From NCBI RefSeq assembly GCF_001469165.1, contig NZ_JABX01000022.1:1-64000 (forward strand): a DNA stretch of 64,000 nucleotides, given 5' to 3'. The notes under the pieces were generated by a model. It saw only the letters and a list, made by a program, of their open reading frames with translations. It was not told the origin of the DNA and did not search any database. Of the stretch, positions 53,203 to 61,826 are shown one piece after another. How positions within the stretch are numbered: the stretch's first letter is position 1; every line of letters starts with the position of its first letter. Position numbers and translations under genes: made by a program. The DNA is from Thiohalocapsa sp. ML1 (GTDB taxonomy: Bacteria > Pseudomonadota > Gammaproteobacteria > Chromatiales > Chromatiaceae).

Positions 53203-54351
53203 ATGTCCGACACCCGCTTCTACCGCGGCCAGGGCCACCGCGAGCCCAAGACCGCCGACGCCCTGCCCACCGTGGACCTCGAGACCATGCGCCGTCCCGA
53301 GGACTACCGCGCCACCCCCGAGCTGGCCGCCGCCGTGGACGTGGCCCTCACGCTCGGCATGCCGCTACTGCTGACCGGCGAGCCCGGCTCCGGCAAGTCC
53401 GGTCTCGCCGACAGCCTCGCCTGGGAGCTGGGCTTGGGCGAGCCGCTGCGCTTCCCGGTCAAGTCCGACACCGAGTCGCGCGACCTCTTCTATCGCTTCG
53501 ACACCGTCGGCCGCTTCCATGCCGCGCAGGCGCGCCCGGCCGACGGCGGCGACGAGGACCGCGCCGACGCCGGGCGCTTCATCGCCTTCGAGGCCCTGGG
53601 CCAGGCGATCCTGCACGCCAAGCCGCCCGCCATCGAGCAGGAGCTGCGCCTGCCGCCCGGCAGCCTCGCCCACCCCGGCGCGCCGCGCCGCTCCGTCGTC
53701 CTCATCGACGAGATCGACAAGGCGCCCCGCGACGTGCCCAACGACATCCTGGTGGAGATCGAGCGCATGGCCTTCGGCATCCCGGAGCTCTCCGGCAGTG
53801 GGCGCGCGCTGGTGCAGGTGGCCCTGACTCCCGAGGAGGCTCGCTGGCGGCCCATCGTCATCTTCACCAGCAACTCCGAAAAGGCCCTGCCGGACCCCTT
53901 CCTGCGCCGCTGCGTCTACCACCACCTGGGCTTCCCGCCCTTCGATGCGGACCTGAAGCCGGACGCCCAGGGCAACCTGCCCGAGGACCGGGTGACCGTG
54001 GACACCATCGTCGCCGCCCGGCTCGGCAGCCGCTTCCAGCGCAAGCAGCAGGCCGAGGCCAATGTCGCCGACGCCCTGGACCTCTTCCGGACGCTACGTG
54101 GCGAAGGGCTCGGCCTCACCCGCCGCCCGACCCTGGCGGAGCTGCTGGACTGGCTCGACCACCTGATGCCCCAGCGCCTGCCGCCGAGCGCCTGGACCCA
54201 GCTCGCCGCACTGCGCGCCGGCGGCGACGCCGACACCGAGCAGCGGCTGCTCACCGCCATCACCAGCCTGCTGCTCAAGCGCCCGGCCGACAAGGCCCGC
54301 GCCCCGACCCTGCTCGCGCAGTGGCGCCAGACCCGCAACGCCCGGCAGTGA
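53203..54351 (+). CDS. MoxR-family AAA+ ATPase
   Basis: 382 residues. Walker A GEPGSGKSG (59-67), Walker B SVVLIDEIDKAPRDV (164 onward, D169-E170), sensor 1 IFTSNSEKALPD and arginine finger DPFLRRC. The C-terminal lid extends to residue 370. MoxR ATPases act as chaperones or switches with vWA-domain partners. It is 67 bases after the protease gene and 150 before the large membrane protein, all on the plus strand. Confidence 0.9.
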   Translation: MSDTRFYRGQGHREPKTADALPTVDLETMRRPEDYRATPELAAAVDVALTLGMPLLLTGEPGSGKSGLADSLAWELGLGEPLRFPVKSDTESRDLFYRFDTVGRFHAAQARPADGGDEDRADAGRFIAFEALGQAILHAKPPAIEQELRLPPGSLAHPGAPRRSVVLIDEIDKAPRDVPNDILVEIERMAFGIPELSGSGRALVQVALTPEEARWRPIVIFTSNSEKALPDPFLRRCVYHHLGFPPFDADLKPDAQGNLPEDRVTVDTIVAARLGSRFQRKQQAEANVADALDLFRTLRGEGLGLTRRPTLAELLDWLDHLMPQRLPPSAWTQLAALRAGGDADTEQRLLTAITSLLLKRPADKARAPTLLAQWRQTRNARQ

Positions 54352-54418
54352 TGCCGCACGTGCCGCAGCAGCGCCGCGGCAGCGCGGATTTCCGGCTCGC
54401 GACGCCATGCCGGGGCTC

Positions 54419-54442
54419 GCGACACCGCTCCAGCGGTGTCGC
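54419..54442. repeat. REP palindrome GCGACACCGCT/AGCGGTGTCGC
   Basis: A perfect 11-bp stem around CC. It lies between the MoxR gene and the large membrane protein gene and falls in an upstream extension of the latter's frame. Similar palindromes recur at 58123, 58569, 58718, 58818, 61829 and 61979. Confidence 0.85.
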
Positions 54443-54501
54443 GCGTCTCGGGGCGCTCCCGCGCCCAAGCCGGTTCCCGCCAAGCGCCGCCTGACCCGCC
54501 C

Positions 54502-57500
54502 GTGACGGACCACCAGCACCCCCCCGACGCCCTCGCGCACCTCGGCGCCGCGCTGCCGGACCTCGCCCGGCGGCTGCGCGAGGCGGGCCTGCCGTGCAGC
54601 CCGGACCGCTGGCACAACCTGCACGATCTGCTGCTGGCCCTGGCCGAGCAGGGCCGGCTGCCGGCGGACCCGGCCCGGCTGGAGGCCCGCGTCGCCCCGC
54701 TCTTCTGCGCCGATGAGCAGGACCAGCGCCGCTTCCGTGTGCTGTTCCGGGCCTGGGCGCAGGCGCACCCGTCGCCGCTGGCGCGGGCGCAACCCGCACC
54801 GCCCCCGATGCGGCTGCGCGGCTGGCTGCTGTTGCTCGCCCTGCTGCTGGTCGCGGCCGTGACCGGTCTCTATATCTACAACGAGACGCTCCCGATCGAG
54901 GAGCCCGACACCGGCCAGCAGCAAACTCCAGACCCGCCGCTCCAGCAACCCGACTCCCTGCGCGAGCGGCCCCCGCAACCGCCCCAGCCCGACCCGGCCG
55001 CCGCCGACGCCGCGCCCCTGACCATCCCACCCCGCCTGCCGCCCCCGCCGCCGGCGCTGGACCCCCACCACCGCGGCCTGCTCCGCTTCTACGGCCACCT
55101 CTGCCTGCTCCTGCCGCCCTTCGTCGCCGGCGCCTGGCTACTGCTCAGCGTCATCACCTGGCGCACCGTGCTCGCGCGGCGCCGCGGCGACCCGAATGAC
55201 CCGCTGCTCGGCGTCGCGCTCAAGGCCGGCGCCGACGACCTGCTGGACACCCCGGCGCTGCGCGAGACCCTGCGCCGGCTGCACGCGCCGGTGGCCTGGC
55301 CCACCCGCCGGCTCGACGCCCGCGCCACCGTGGAGCGCTCCGCCCGCCAGGCCGGACTGTTCGAGCCGGTGCGCCGGCACCGCCGCGGCGTGCCGGAGCT
55401 GGTGGTGCTGCTGGAGGTGCACCACGCCGGCGACCAGATGGCCGGGCTCGCCGGCCAGCTCGTACAACGCCTGCGCGATGCGGGCCTCACCGTGCACCGC
55501 TACGACTACCGCGACGGCCCCGAGCGGCTGGTGGACGCCGCCGGCCTGCCCGTCGCGCTGGCCGATGTCGCCGCCCGGCACGCCGGCGCGCGGCTCCTGA
55601 TCGTCGGCGAGCCGCTGGCCCTGATGGACCCCTTCGCCGGGCGCCCGCGCGCCTTCCTCGGCGCCCTCGACGCCCTGCCGCGGCGGGCGCTGCTGTGCAC
55701 CCGCCGGCCGCCGGCCGCCTGGGAGCGGGCGCTCGGCGCCGCCGGGCTCGCGGTGGCCGAGATCGGCAGCGACGGCATCCGGGAGCTGGTGCTGTCCTTG
55801 GGCGGCCTGCGCGCACCGGACGCCGCCGCGGCGAGTCCCGTCCCGGGCGCCCCCGAGCCCGCCCCCGCTTCAGCCCCAGCGCTGCCCCGCGCCGTGCAGT
55901 CCGCCGCCGAGCTCGGCGACACACCGCCCGCCACGGACGAGCGCCGCGCCCTGCTCACCGCGCTGGACGCTTTCCTCGGCAGCGACGGCGCCGCGCTGCT
56001 CGCCGCCGTCGCCGCCTACCCGCAACTGCACTGGGGCCTGACCCGGGTGCTGGACCTCAACCTGTTCCCGGCGGACGACGCCGAGCCCCGCGAGCGCCGG
56101 CTGCTGGCCCTGGCGCGGCTGCCCTGGTCGCGCCGCGGCTGGCTGCCGGACTGGCTGCGCGAGGCCCTGCTGGAGCGCCTGCCCGGCCGCGAGCGCCGCC
56201 GCCTGCGCCGGCTCTACCGCGACCTGCTCCAGGCGCGCACCGCCGGCGTCGACGCCGCCTTCGAGCTGCCCATCGCGCTGCCGGAGCGCGGCGGCCTGCT
56301 CGCCGGCGCCTGGCGGTGGCTCTGCGAGCGCGGCTGGCGTGCGGGGCGCTGGCTCGCCGCCCTGCGCGGCCTCGCGGACGACCACGGCGCGCTCAACGAC
56401 GCCATCTTCGCCGACGTGCTGTTCGGCTGGCGCATCCGGCTCCTGGACTTCACCGTCGCCCGCCGCCTGCTGCGCGGCCACTTGGGCGGCGCCCTCGGCC
56501 GCGCGCTGATGCCGCGCCTGCTGCTCGCCCTGCTGCTCGGCTGCGCCGGCGCGCTGCTCGCCGACCGCGCCTGGCACGGCTGGATCAAGGACACCCATGC
56601 CCATCCCTACCTGCTGGCCGGGCAGCAGGCCATGCACCACCGGTATCAGGTCCGCATCTGGCACCGTCCCGAGGCCGCGGCCCTGGCCGCCGCGCTGCGC
56701 GACACCCTGCAAGCCGAGGGCTTCACCGCCGCCATCGCTTCTGAGCCCCTGGCCCTGCCCGCCGGCCAGGCCCCGCCCGCCGCCTGGATCAACCAGCTCC
56801 AGCTCGACCCCGCCGCCGACCCCCACGCCGGCAAGATGGCCGAGTACATCAGCGAGCGCGTGACCTGGCTTAGCTGGGGCACGCCCGTCACGCAGAGCAG
56901 CCCGGTGCAGGTCTGGGCCGGCCTCGCCGCCTTCGCCGAGCCGCCGGCGGCACGGGAGCTGCGGGTGCTGCTGGCGACGCCGGGGGCGACGCGGGCGCGG
57001 TTCCGGGATGGGCTGGGGCGGGAACTGAGTGAGGCGGAGCTGGCGGAGTTTGCGCGTATGTCGAACCCGTCCGAGGTAACTGAGGCAGTCGAAGGCGGTG
57101 CCCCTAGGTCGCGGCCGAGGGCCACCGAGCAATCGTCTGAAGACGTCGCTCCGTCGGGTCACCTGCTCTCTGACGACCCGTCGGTGGAGGAGGGCGACTC
57201 TTCCGAACAGGCGCGACTGGATGGGCGCGACAGCGTCGATGTCGACCTTTCTTCGCCTAAGGTCGAACTAACAATAAATGACACCCTCACGACTGGCGCG
57301 ATAGATGTCGGCAAAGACTCCTACGGGAACCCGCGAGTTCTCCTGCGCGACACACTCAAGGACGGCAGCCCCGGCCCCGAGATGATCATGCTGCCCGACG
57401 GCAGCTTCAAGATGGGCTCGCCGCCGGGCGAGCCGGCGCGCTGGGACGATGAAGGCCCGCAGCGCGAGGTCCGCATTGCCCCCTTCGCCATCGGCCGCAC

Positions 57501-58101
57501 CGAGGTCACCTTCGCCGAGTACGACCGTTTCGCCGAGGCCACCGGCCGCTACAAACCGTATGATTCTGGCTGGGGCCGCGGCGACCGGCCGGTGATCAAT
57601 GTCTCCTGGAACGACGCCCAAGCCTATGCCGAATGGCTGTCCGACCAAACGGGCGAGCGCTACCGCCTGCCCACGGAGGCGGAATGGGAATACGCCGCCC
57701 GCGGCGGCACCACGACGCCCTTCTGGACCGGCGACTGTATCCACACCGGCCAGGCCAACTACAACGGCAACTACGACTACAACGGTTGCGGCGCTAGGAC
57801 CGGCGTCCACCGCGCGCAGACTGTCCCGGCCGGGAGCCTGCTGCCGAACGCCTTCGGCCTGCACGAGGTCGCCGGCAACGTCTGGGAGTGGGTCGAGGAC
57901 TGCCTTCACGGCGATTACGACGGCGGCCCTGCGGACGGCAGTGCCTGGCGTAGAGCCGACGAGGTCAAGTGCATTCGGCGCGTGCTCCGGGGCGGAGCGT
58001 GGAATGACAGCGCCTCGCATCTGCGTTCCGCCAATCGCCATAGCTTTCATCAGACCGGCGAGAATGGCCACACAGGCTTCCGTGTCGCCAGGGTATTGTG
58101 A
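54502..58101 (+). CDS. 1199-residue membrane protein with degenerate vWA-like middle and C-terminal SUMF1 fold
   Basis: Layout (numbering from GTG 54502): helical cytosolic N-terminus 1-100; TM1 about 106-126 (WLLLLALLLVAAVTGLYIY); Pro-rich linker; TM2 about 200-220; a Rossmann-like part with ELVVLLEVHHAGDQMAGLAG, placed like a vWA domain but without the MIDAS residues; helical part with another TM near 675 (LLLALLLGCAGALLADR). From about 957 to the end is a SUMF1/FGE domain (MIMLPDGSFKMGSPPGEPAR, RLPTEAEWEYAARGG, GNVWEWVEDC, VLRGGAWNDSA). The paired catalytic Cys of true FGE are absent. A longer GTG start at 54436 would include the palindrome. No ribosome-binding site is clear. Confidence 0.78.
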   Translation: MTDHQHPPDALAHLGAALPDLARRLREAGLPCSPDRWHNLHDLLLALAEQGRLPADPARLEARVAPLFCADEQDQRRFRVLFRAWAQAHPSPLARAQPAPPPMRLRGWLLLLALLLVAAVTGLYIYNETLPIEEPDTGQQQTPDPPLQQPDSLRERPPQPPQPDPAAADAAPLTIPPRLPPPPPALDPHHRGLLRFYGHLCLLLPPFVAGAWLLLSVITWRTVLARRRGDPNDPLLGVALKAGADDLLDTPALRETLRRLHAPVAWPTRRLDARATVERSARQAGLFEPVRRHRRGVPELVVLLEVHHAGDQMAGLAGQLVQRLRDAGLTVHRYDYRDGPERLVDAAGLPVALADVAARHAGARLLIVGEPLALMDPFAGRPRAFLGALDALPRRALLCTRRPPAAWERALGAAGLAVAEIGSDGIRELVLSLGGLRAPDAAAASPVPGAPEPAPASAPALPRAVQSAAELGDTPPATDERRALLTALDAFLGSDGAALLAAVAAYPQLHWGLTRVLDLNLFPADDAEPRERRLLALARLPWSRRGWLPDWLREALLERLPGRERRRLRRLYRDLLQARTAGVDAAFELPIALPERGGLLAGAWRWLCERGWRAGRWLAALRGLADDHGALNDAIFADVLFGWRIRLLDFTVARRLLRGHLGGALGRALMPRLLLALLLGCAGALLADRAWHGWIKDTHAHPYLLAGQQAMHHRYQVRIWHRPEAAALAAALRDTLQAEGFTAAIASEPLALPAGQAPPAAWINQLQLDPAADPHAGKMAEYISERVTWLSWGTPVTQSSPVQVWAGLAAFAEPPAARELRVLLATPGATRARFRDGLGRELSEAELAEFARMSNPSEVTEAVEGGAPRSRPRATEQSSEDVAPSGHLLSDDPSVEEGDSSEQARLDGRDSVDVDLSSPKVELTINDTLTTGAIDVGKDSYGNPRVLLRDTLKDGSPGPEMIMLPDGSFKMGSPPGEPARWDDEGPQREVRIAPFAIGRTEVTFAEYDRFAEATGRYKPYDSGWGRGDRPVINVSWNDAQAYAEWLSDQTGERYRLPTEAEWEYAARGGTTTPFWTGDCIHTGQANYNGNYDYNGCGARTGVHRAQTVPAGSLLPNAFGLHEVAGNVWEWVEDCLHGDYDGGPADGSAWRRADEVKCIRRVLRGGAWNDSASHLRSANRHSFHQTGENGHTGFRVARVL

Positions 58102-58122
58102 TCTTTTTGCTCTGGTCTTCCT

Positions 58123-58148
58123 CGCGACACCGCTCCCGCGGTGTCGCG
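58123..58148. repeat. REP palindrome CGCGACACCGC/GCGGTGTCGCG
   Basis: Perfect 11-bp arms around TCCC. It lies 20 bases after the stop of the large membrane protein and could serve as a terminator-like hairpin. It is followed by CCGCTCCCGGCGCTC as at the other copies. Confidence 0.85.
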
Positions 58149-58277
58149 CCGCTCCCGGCGCTCCCGGGGCTCCGCGCCCAGTCCATGCCCGTCTGCCCTT
58201 CCGCGACATCGTGTGAGCCCGCCCGCGAAGTCCCAATACTTGCCCACAGCTTCCGCAAGCCCGAGGGAGATTCCAGC

Positions 58278-58493
58278 ATGAAACCCGATCTGGCCCTGGA
58301 TTCCGTCGAGGACAATAGGTGTGCGATGGAGGCTCTGTCCGACTCGCTGTCGCGCGACTCCGACACGGTGGCGTCGCCGGCCTGGCATGGCGACATCCTC
58401 GCCGAGCGCCGTGCGGCGCTGGAGCGGGGGGAGGCGCTACCGTTGGACCTCGATGACGTGAAGCGGCGCATGCGCGAGCGGACCTGGGCATGA
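58278..58493 (+). CDS. Addiction-module antitoxin-like protein, copy 1
   Basis: 71 residues. CAMEALSDSLSRDSDTVASP followed by AWHGDILAERRAALERGEAL and LDLDDVKRRMRERTW is the Unstab_antitox pattern (helical antitoxin usually paired with a RelE/ParE toxin). No toxin gene follows; instead a cut Rpn gene begins 20 bases later. It closely resembles the protein at 58964-59182, so the pair arose by duplication. Confidence 0.75.
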   Translation: MKPDLALDSVEDNRCAMEALSDSLSRDSDTVASPAWHGDILAERRAALERGEALPLDLDDVKRRMRERTWA

Positions 58494-58513
58494 TCCATCG
58501 CCGACATTGACCG

Positions 58514-58567
58514 ATGCAACCGCTCCTCGACCCCAAGAACGACTACGTCTTCAAGCGTCTCTATGCC
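58514..58567 (+). pseudogene. Rpn nuclease gene, first 18 codons only
   Basis: MQPLLDPKNDYVFKRLYA matches the start of the intact Rpn at 59202 (MHPLLDPKNDYVFKRLLA). The sequence then passes abruptly into the composite palindromic element at 58567-58743. The remainder of the gene is missing. Confidence 0.85.
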
Positions 58568-58743
58568 TCGCGACACCGCTCCCGCGGTGTCCCGCCGCTC
58601 CCGGCGCTCTGCGCCTAATCCACGCCCGTGGCAGGTTCAGTCCGCAATCCGCTCGGGCGTTGCGGCCCTGCGCCGTGCGTGATAGCCGGCCCGGGGCGCA
58701 GAGCGCCGGCACACGGGTGACACCGCGGGAGCGGTGTCACCAG
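58567..58743. repeat. 177-bp composite element with palindromic ends, copy 1
   Basis: Starts CCTCGCGACACCGCTCCCGC and ends GTGACACCGCGGGAGCGGTG then TCACCAGC, with a GC-rich centre including GTTGCGGCC and GGCACACGGG. Nearly the same arrangement recurs at 61827-62003. It interrupts the Rpn gene at 58514. The rest of the gap to 58963 holds another palindrome (58818-58843) and a possible TATACT -10 element at 58921. Confidence 0.8.
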
Positions 58744-58817
58744 CCAAAAGAATGGCCGCGGAGAGGTCTGGCTTCGTTGATGTATCAGGGCGCGCCGGTG
58801 TTGGATACGTTGTGCCT

Positions 58818-58843
58818 CGCGACACCGCTCCCGCGGTGTCGCG
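58818..58843. repeat. REP palindrome CGCGACACCGC/GCGGTGTCGCG
   Basis: Same as 58123-58148, including the following CCGCTCCCGGCGCTCCGCG and CGCGACATCGTGTGAGCCC segments. The 58123-58520 block is thus repeated here. Confidence 0.85.
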
Positions 58844-58963
58844 CCGCTCCCGGCGCTCCGCGCTCAGTCAACGCAAGTCTGCCCCGTCCGCGACATCGTG
58901 TGAGCCCGCCGGCGAAGTCCTATACTCGCCCACAGCTTCCGGAATCCCTAGGGCGGTTCCAAC

Positions 58964-59182
58964 ATGACAGCCGATCTGCCCGTGGATCAGATGACGGTCG
59001 AGGACAAGCTGCTGGAGATGGAGGCCCTGTGGGGCTCGCTGTCGCGCGATCCCGACACGGTGGCGTCGCCGGCTTGGCATGGCGAGGTCCTCGCCGAGCG
59101 CCTTGCGGCGCTGAAGTGCGGGGAGGCGGTGCTGCTGGACCTCGATGACGTGAAACGGCGCATGCGCGAGCGTACGCAGTGA
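58964..59182 (+). CDS. Addiction-module antitoxin-like protein, copy 2
   Basis: 72 residues. VEDKLLEMEALWGSLSRDPD, TVASPAWHGEVLAERLAALK and LDLDDVKRRMRERTQ. Better preserved than copy 1 in its N-terminus. It is followed after 19 bases by the intact Rpn gene, with the same spacing as copy 1 and its Rpn fragment, so the two genes travel as a unit. No RelE/ParE toxin is present. Confidence 0.78.
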   Translation: MTADLPVDQMTVEDKLLEMEALWGSLSRDPDTVASPAWHGEVLAERLAALKCGEAVLLDLDDVKRRMRERTQ

Positions 59183-59201
59183 GGATCCGGCTGCTGCCCC
59201 C

Positions 59202-60074
59202 ATGCACCCGCTCCTGGACCCCAAGAACGACTACGTCTTCAAGCGTCTCCTCGCCGACGAGCCGGCACTCTTGCTGGCGCTGATCAACGCCGTGCGCCGG
59301 CGCGCGCCGCCCATCAGCGCGCTTGAGGTCCGCAACCCGGCCATCGACCCGGACGAGCTGCGTGGCAAGTACATCGTGCTGGACATCCTCGCCGAGGACG
59401 AGCGCGGGGGGATGCACAACGTCGAGATGCAGGTGCGACGCTTGCGTGCCCAAAGCGCGCGCAGCACCTATTATCTGAGCAAGCTGATCAGCGGCCAGCT
59501 CGTCGCCGGGCAAGCCTACGAGCGGCTCTGCCCGGCCATCGGCATCCACCTGCTGGACTACGATCTGTTCCGCGCCCCCGACCACGCGCAGCAGGCCCTC
59601 TGGTGCTTCGAGATGCGCGATGCCGACACGCCGAGCGTACGGCTCGGCGAAGAGCTGCAGCTGAATCTGGTTGAGCTGCGCAAGGCCGACCGGCTCGCGA
59701 GCCTGCCGCCGGCACTGCGCGCCTGGATCACCCTGTTCGAGCACTGGCAGGAGGAGCAACGCATGTCCCAGATCACCGACGAGCCCGTCCGCCGGGCCTA
59801 CGACAAGCTCAAGACCCTGAGCCAAGACGCCGAGGCGCGTCGCCTCGCCTTCGTGCGCGAGCGCGCGCTGCACGACGAGGCGACGCTGCTGCTGGAGGCG
59901 CGCGAGGACGGCCTTGAAGAAGGCCGCAAGGAAGGCCTTCAGGACGGCCGCCAGGCGGCAATGCGCGAGGCTGCCGCCAACATGATCTACCGCACCGCGC
60001 TCGACGACGCGGCCATCGCGGCCATCACCGGTCTAGATGCCGAAATCATCGCCGAGCTGCGACAGCGCGATTGA
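59202..60074 (+). CDS. Rpn-family recombination-promoting nuclease (PDDEXK_2), intact
   Basis: 290 residues. MHPLLDPKNDYVFKRLLADE, GKYIVLDILAEDERGGMHNV (D and E of the PD-(D/E)XK core), EMQVRRLRAQSARSTYYLSK (Q/R motif), and a C-terminal helical tail with EEGRKEGLQDGRQAAMREAA and LDAEIIAELRQRD. Rpn proteins are Ca/Mg-dependent DNA endonucleases in E. coli and increase recombination. It is the only intact member among the four in this array. Confidence 0.9.
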   Translation: MHPLLDPKNDYVFKRLLADEPALLLALINAVRRRAPPISALEVRNPAIDPDELRGKYIVLDILAEDERGGMHNVEMQVRRLRAQSARSTYYLSKLISGQLVAGQAYERLCPAIGIHLLDYDLFRAPDHAQQALWCFEMRDADTPSVRLGEELQLNLVELRKADRLASLPPALRAWITLFEHWQEEQRMSQITDEPVRRAYDKLKTLSQDAEARRLAFVRERALHDEATLLLEAREDGLEEGRKEGLQDGRQAAMREAAANMIYRTALDDAAIAAITGLDAEIIAELRQRD

Positions 60075-60182
60075 GTCGGCGGGGCAGGGCGCCGTGGTCC
60101 GCGGTCAAGCGTCTGTCGTCCCCGTAGGCCACGCCCTGGGCGAAGACCGCATGCGGCGGAGCGTCCTCGGCCAGTTGACCGT

Positions 60183-61208
60183 GTGCCTTCGCACGCCTTG
60201 CTCGCGGTGACCTTGCACGCCGAGAAATTCCGTGCCCGGTGCTGGCGGACTATCCTTGCGGCTGCCGTCCTCCCGGCGCTGCTGTCGGCGTCGGTGGCGG
60301 GCGCGCAGCCGCCCTCGGCGGCAGAGCAATCGGACCCGACCCTGCCGCCGGAGCCTTGCACGAGCCTTCCCGGGCAGGGGCCGGAGATGGTGCTCATCGA
60401 AGGCGGGACCTTCCTGATGGGCTCGCCGGAGGGCGACGACGAGGCCGCCGATGACGAGCGGCCAGCGCATCAGGTGACCGTGCGGCCCTTCGCCATCGCC
60501 AGGTGCGAGACGACCGTTGCCGAGTTCCGCGAGTTTGTTCGCGACACCGGCTATGTCACGGTAGCCGAGCGCGGCACTGGCTGCTTCAGAATCGATTCGG
60601 ACACCGGCGCTTTCCTTCGCCGCTCGGATGCAAACTGGGAGTCGCCGGGCTTCCGCCAAATCGACAACCATCCCGTTGTCTGCGTGTCACGCAATGACGC
60701 GATGGCTTACGCCCGCTGGCTCGGCCTGCGCACGGGCACCCGCTACCGCCTGCCCACCGAAGCGGAATGGGAGTACGCGGCACGTGCGGGAACGCGCAGC
60801 CGCCGATTCTGGGGCGACGATGCCGACCGAGGCTGCGGATTTGCGAACGGCGCGGATCTCTCTGCCAAGGCGCGCTTTCCGGATTGGTCCACGATGGACT
60901 GTCACGACGGCTTCGTCCTTCCCGCCCCCGCCGGCAGCTATCGGCGCAACGCCTTCGGGCTCTCGGACATGATCGGCAACGTCTGGGAGTGGGTCGAGGA
61001 CTGCTGGCATGACAGCTATAAAGCCGCGCCGACCAACGGCGGCGCCTGGCTCGGCGAAGATGCGCGGGACTGCGCGGGGCGTGTCGTGCGCGGCGGCGCC
61101 TGGAACTATCGACCGTCCGGTTTGCGCTCCGCGAACCGCTTCCGCCGTGGTGCCGGTGACACGAGCGCCAACGTCGGTTTTCGTCTGGTCAGGGACATAT
61201 CCAACTGA
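60183..61208 (+). CDS. Exported SUMF1/formylglycine-generating-enzyme-fold protein
   Basis: 341 residues from GTG 60183 with a signal sequence (TILAAAVLPALLSASVAGAQ). SUMF1 core: EMVLIEGGTFLMGSPEGDDE, FAIARCETTVAEFREFV, RLPTEAEWEYAARAGTRS, FGLSDMIGNVWEWVEDCWH, VVRGGAWNYRPSGLRSANRF. The Cys pair of catalytic FGE near RGG-W is missing, so it is probably not a sulfatase-activating enzyme. Periplasmic. It resembles the C-terminal domain of the protein at 54502-58101. Confidence 0.85.
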   Translation: MPSHALLAVTLHAEKFRARCWRTILAAAVLPALLSASVAGAQPPSAAEQSDPTLPPEPCTSLPGQGPEMVLIEGGTFLMGSPEGDDEAADDERPAHQVTVRPFAIARCETTVAEFREFVRDTGYVTVAERGTGCFRIDSDTGAFLRRSDANWESPGFRQIDNHPVVCVSRNDAMAYARWLGLRTGTRYRLPTEAEWEYAARAGTRSRRFWGDDADRGCGFANGADLSAKARFPDWSTMDCHDGFVLPAPAGSYRRNAFGLSDMIGNVWEWVEDCWHDSYKAAPTNGGAWLGEDARDCAGRVVRGGAWNYRPSGLRSANRFRRGAGDTSANVGFRLVRDISN

Positions 61209-61392
61209 ATTTTTCAAAGAGGTGTTTGCGTCATATCGGTTGGCGCTGCACGCCGGTCGAGCGAAACATAAATCTGTCTCACGTTTGCTGAGTACCAGTA
61301 CCGGCACAACATGTTGCGTTTGCGCAGGATACACGCCACAAGCTAATCTAGCCGCCAGGGTTTTTCCGAGGTCTTCGATCACGGAGCGCAAC

Positions 61393-61809
61393 ATGGTCTC
61401 AAGAGAGCTTTTCCTTGCTGTCGCCGTCGTAGGCGGCTTGGTAGCCGGCGCCTACGCTGTCGTGGACCGGAACGGCCCCCGGCAGCTCGATGCCGACGAT
61501 CAATCGCGCCGCGCGCCGGATTTATGGGTTCAACCCGACGACGTGATCGATCTGGATGGCCAGAGTGCAAGGGTGGGCGGTTTGACCGGTGCCGGCACAA
61601 TCCGGAACACAGGCGACGCTCCGGCGACGCTGATCATCACCGGCGGTCGATACGGGAGCGACTACTTCACAGGCGTCGTGGACGATAGGGGTGGTGCCCC
61701 TTTGTCCATCACGAAGACCGGGGCGTCGCGACAATTCATGGTCGGACCGTCGCCTTACGCGGGGCGCGGGCAAATCATCATCGAGGACGGCCGGTTGCTG
61801 ACTCGTTGA
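61393..61809 (+). CDS. Hypothetical exported protein
   Basis: 138 residues from MVSRELFLAVAVVGGLVAGA, a signal or anchor helix; CGGAGCGCAAC precedes it. The mature part (QPDDVIDLDGQSARVGGLTG, GTIRNTGDAPATLIITGGRY) has the repetitive turn pattern seen in passenger parts of autotransporters, but it is too short for one and has no barrel. Function unknown. The 184-base gap before it is AT-richer than the surroundings and holds no gene. Confidence 0.55.
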   Translation: MVSRELFLAVAVVGGLVAGAYAVVDRNGPRQLDADDQSRRAPDLWVQPDDVIDLDGQSARVGGLTGAGTIRNTGDAPATLIITGGRYGSDYFTGVVDDRGGAPLSITKTGASRQFMVGPSPYAGRGQIIIEDGRLLTR

Positions 61810-61826
61810 CAGGCGATTTTTTCTCC

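Noticed and set aside
57370-58101. Active formylglycine-generating enzyme
   Set aside because: The active-site Cys pair after RGG-W is missing, and no sulfatase gene is nearby.
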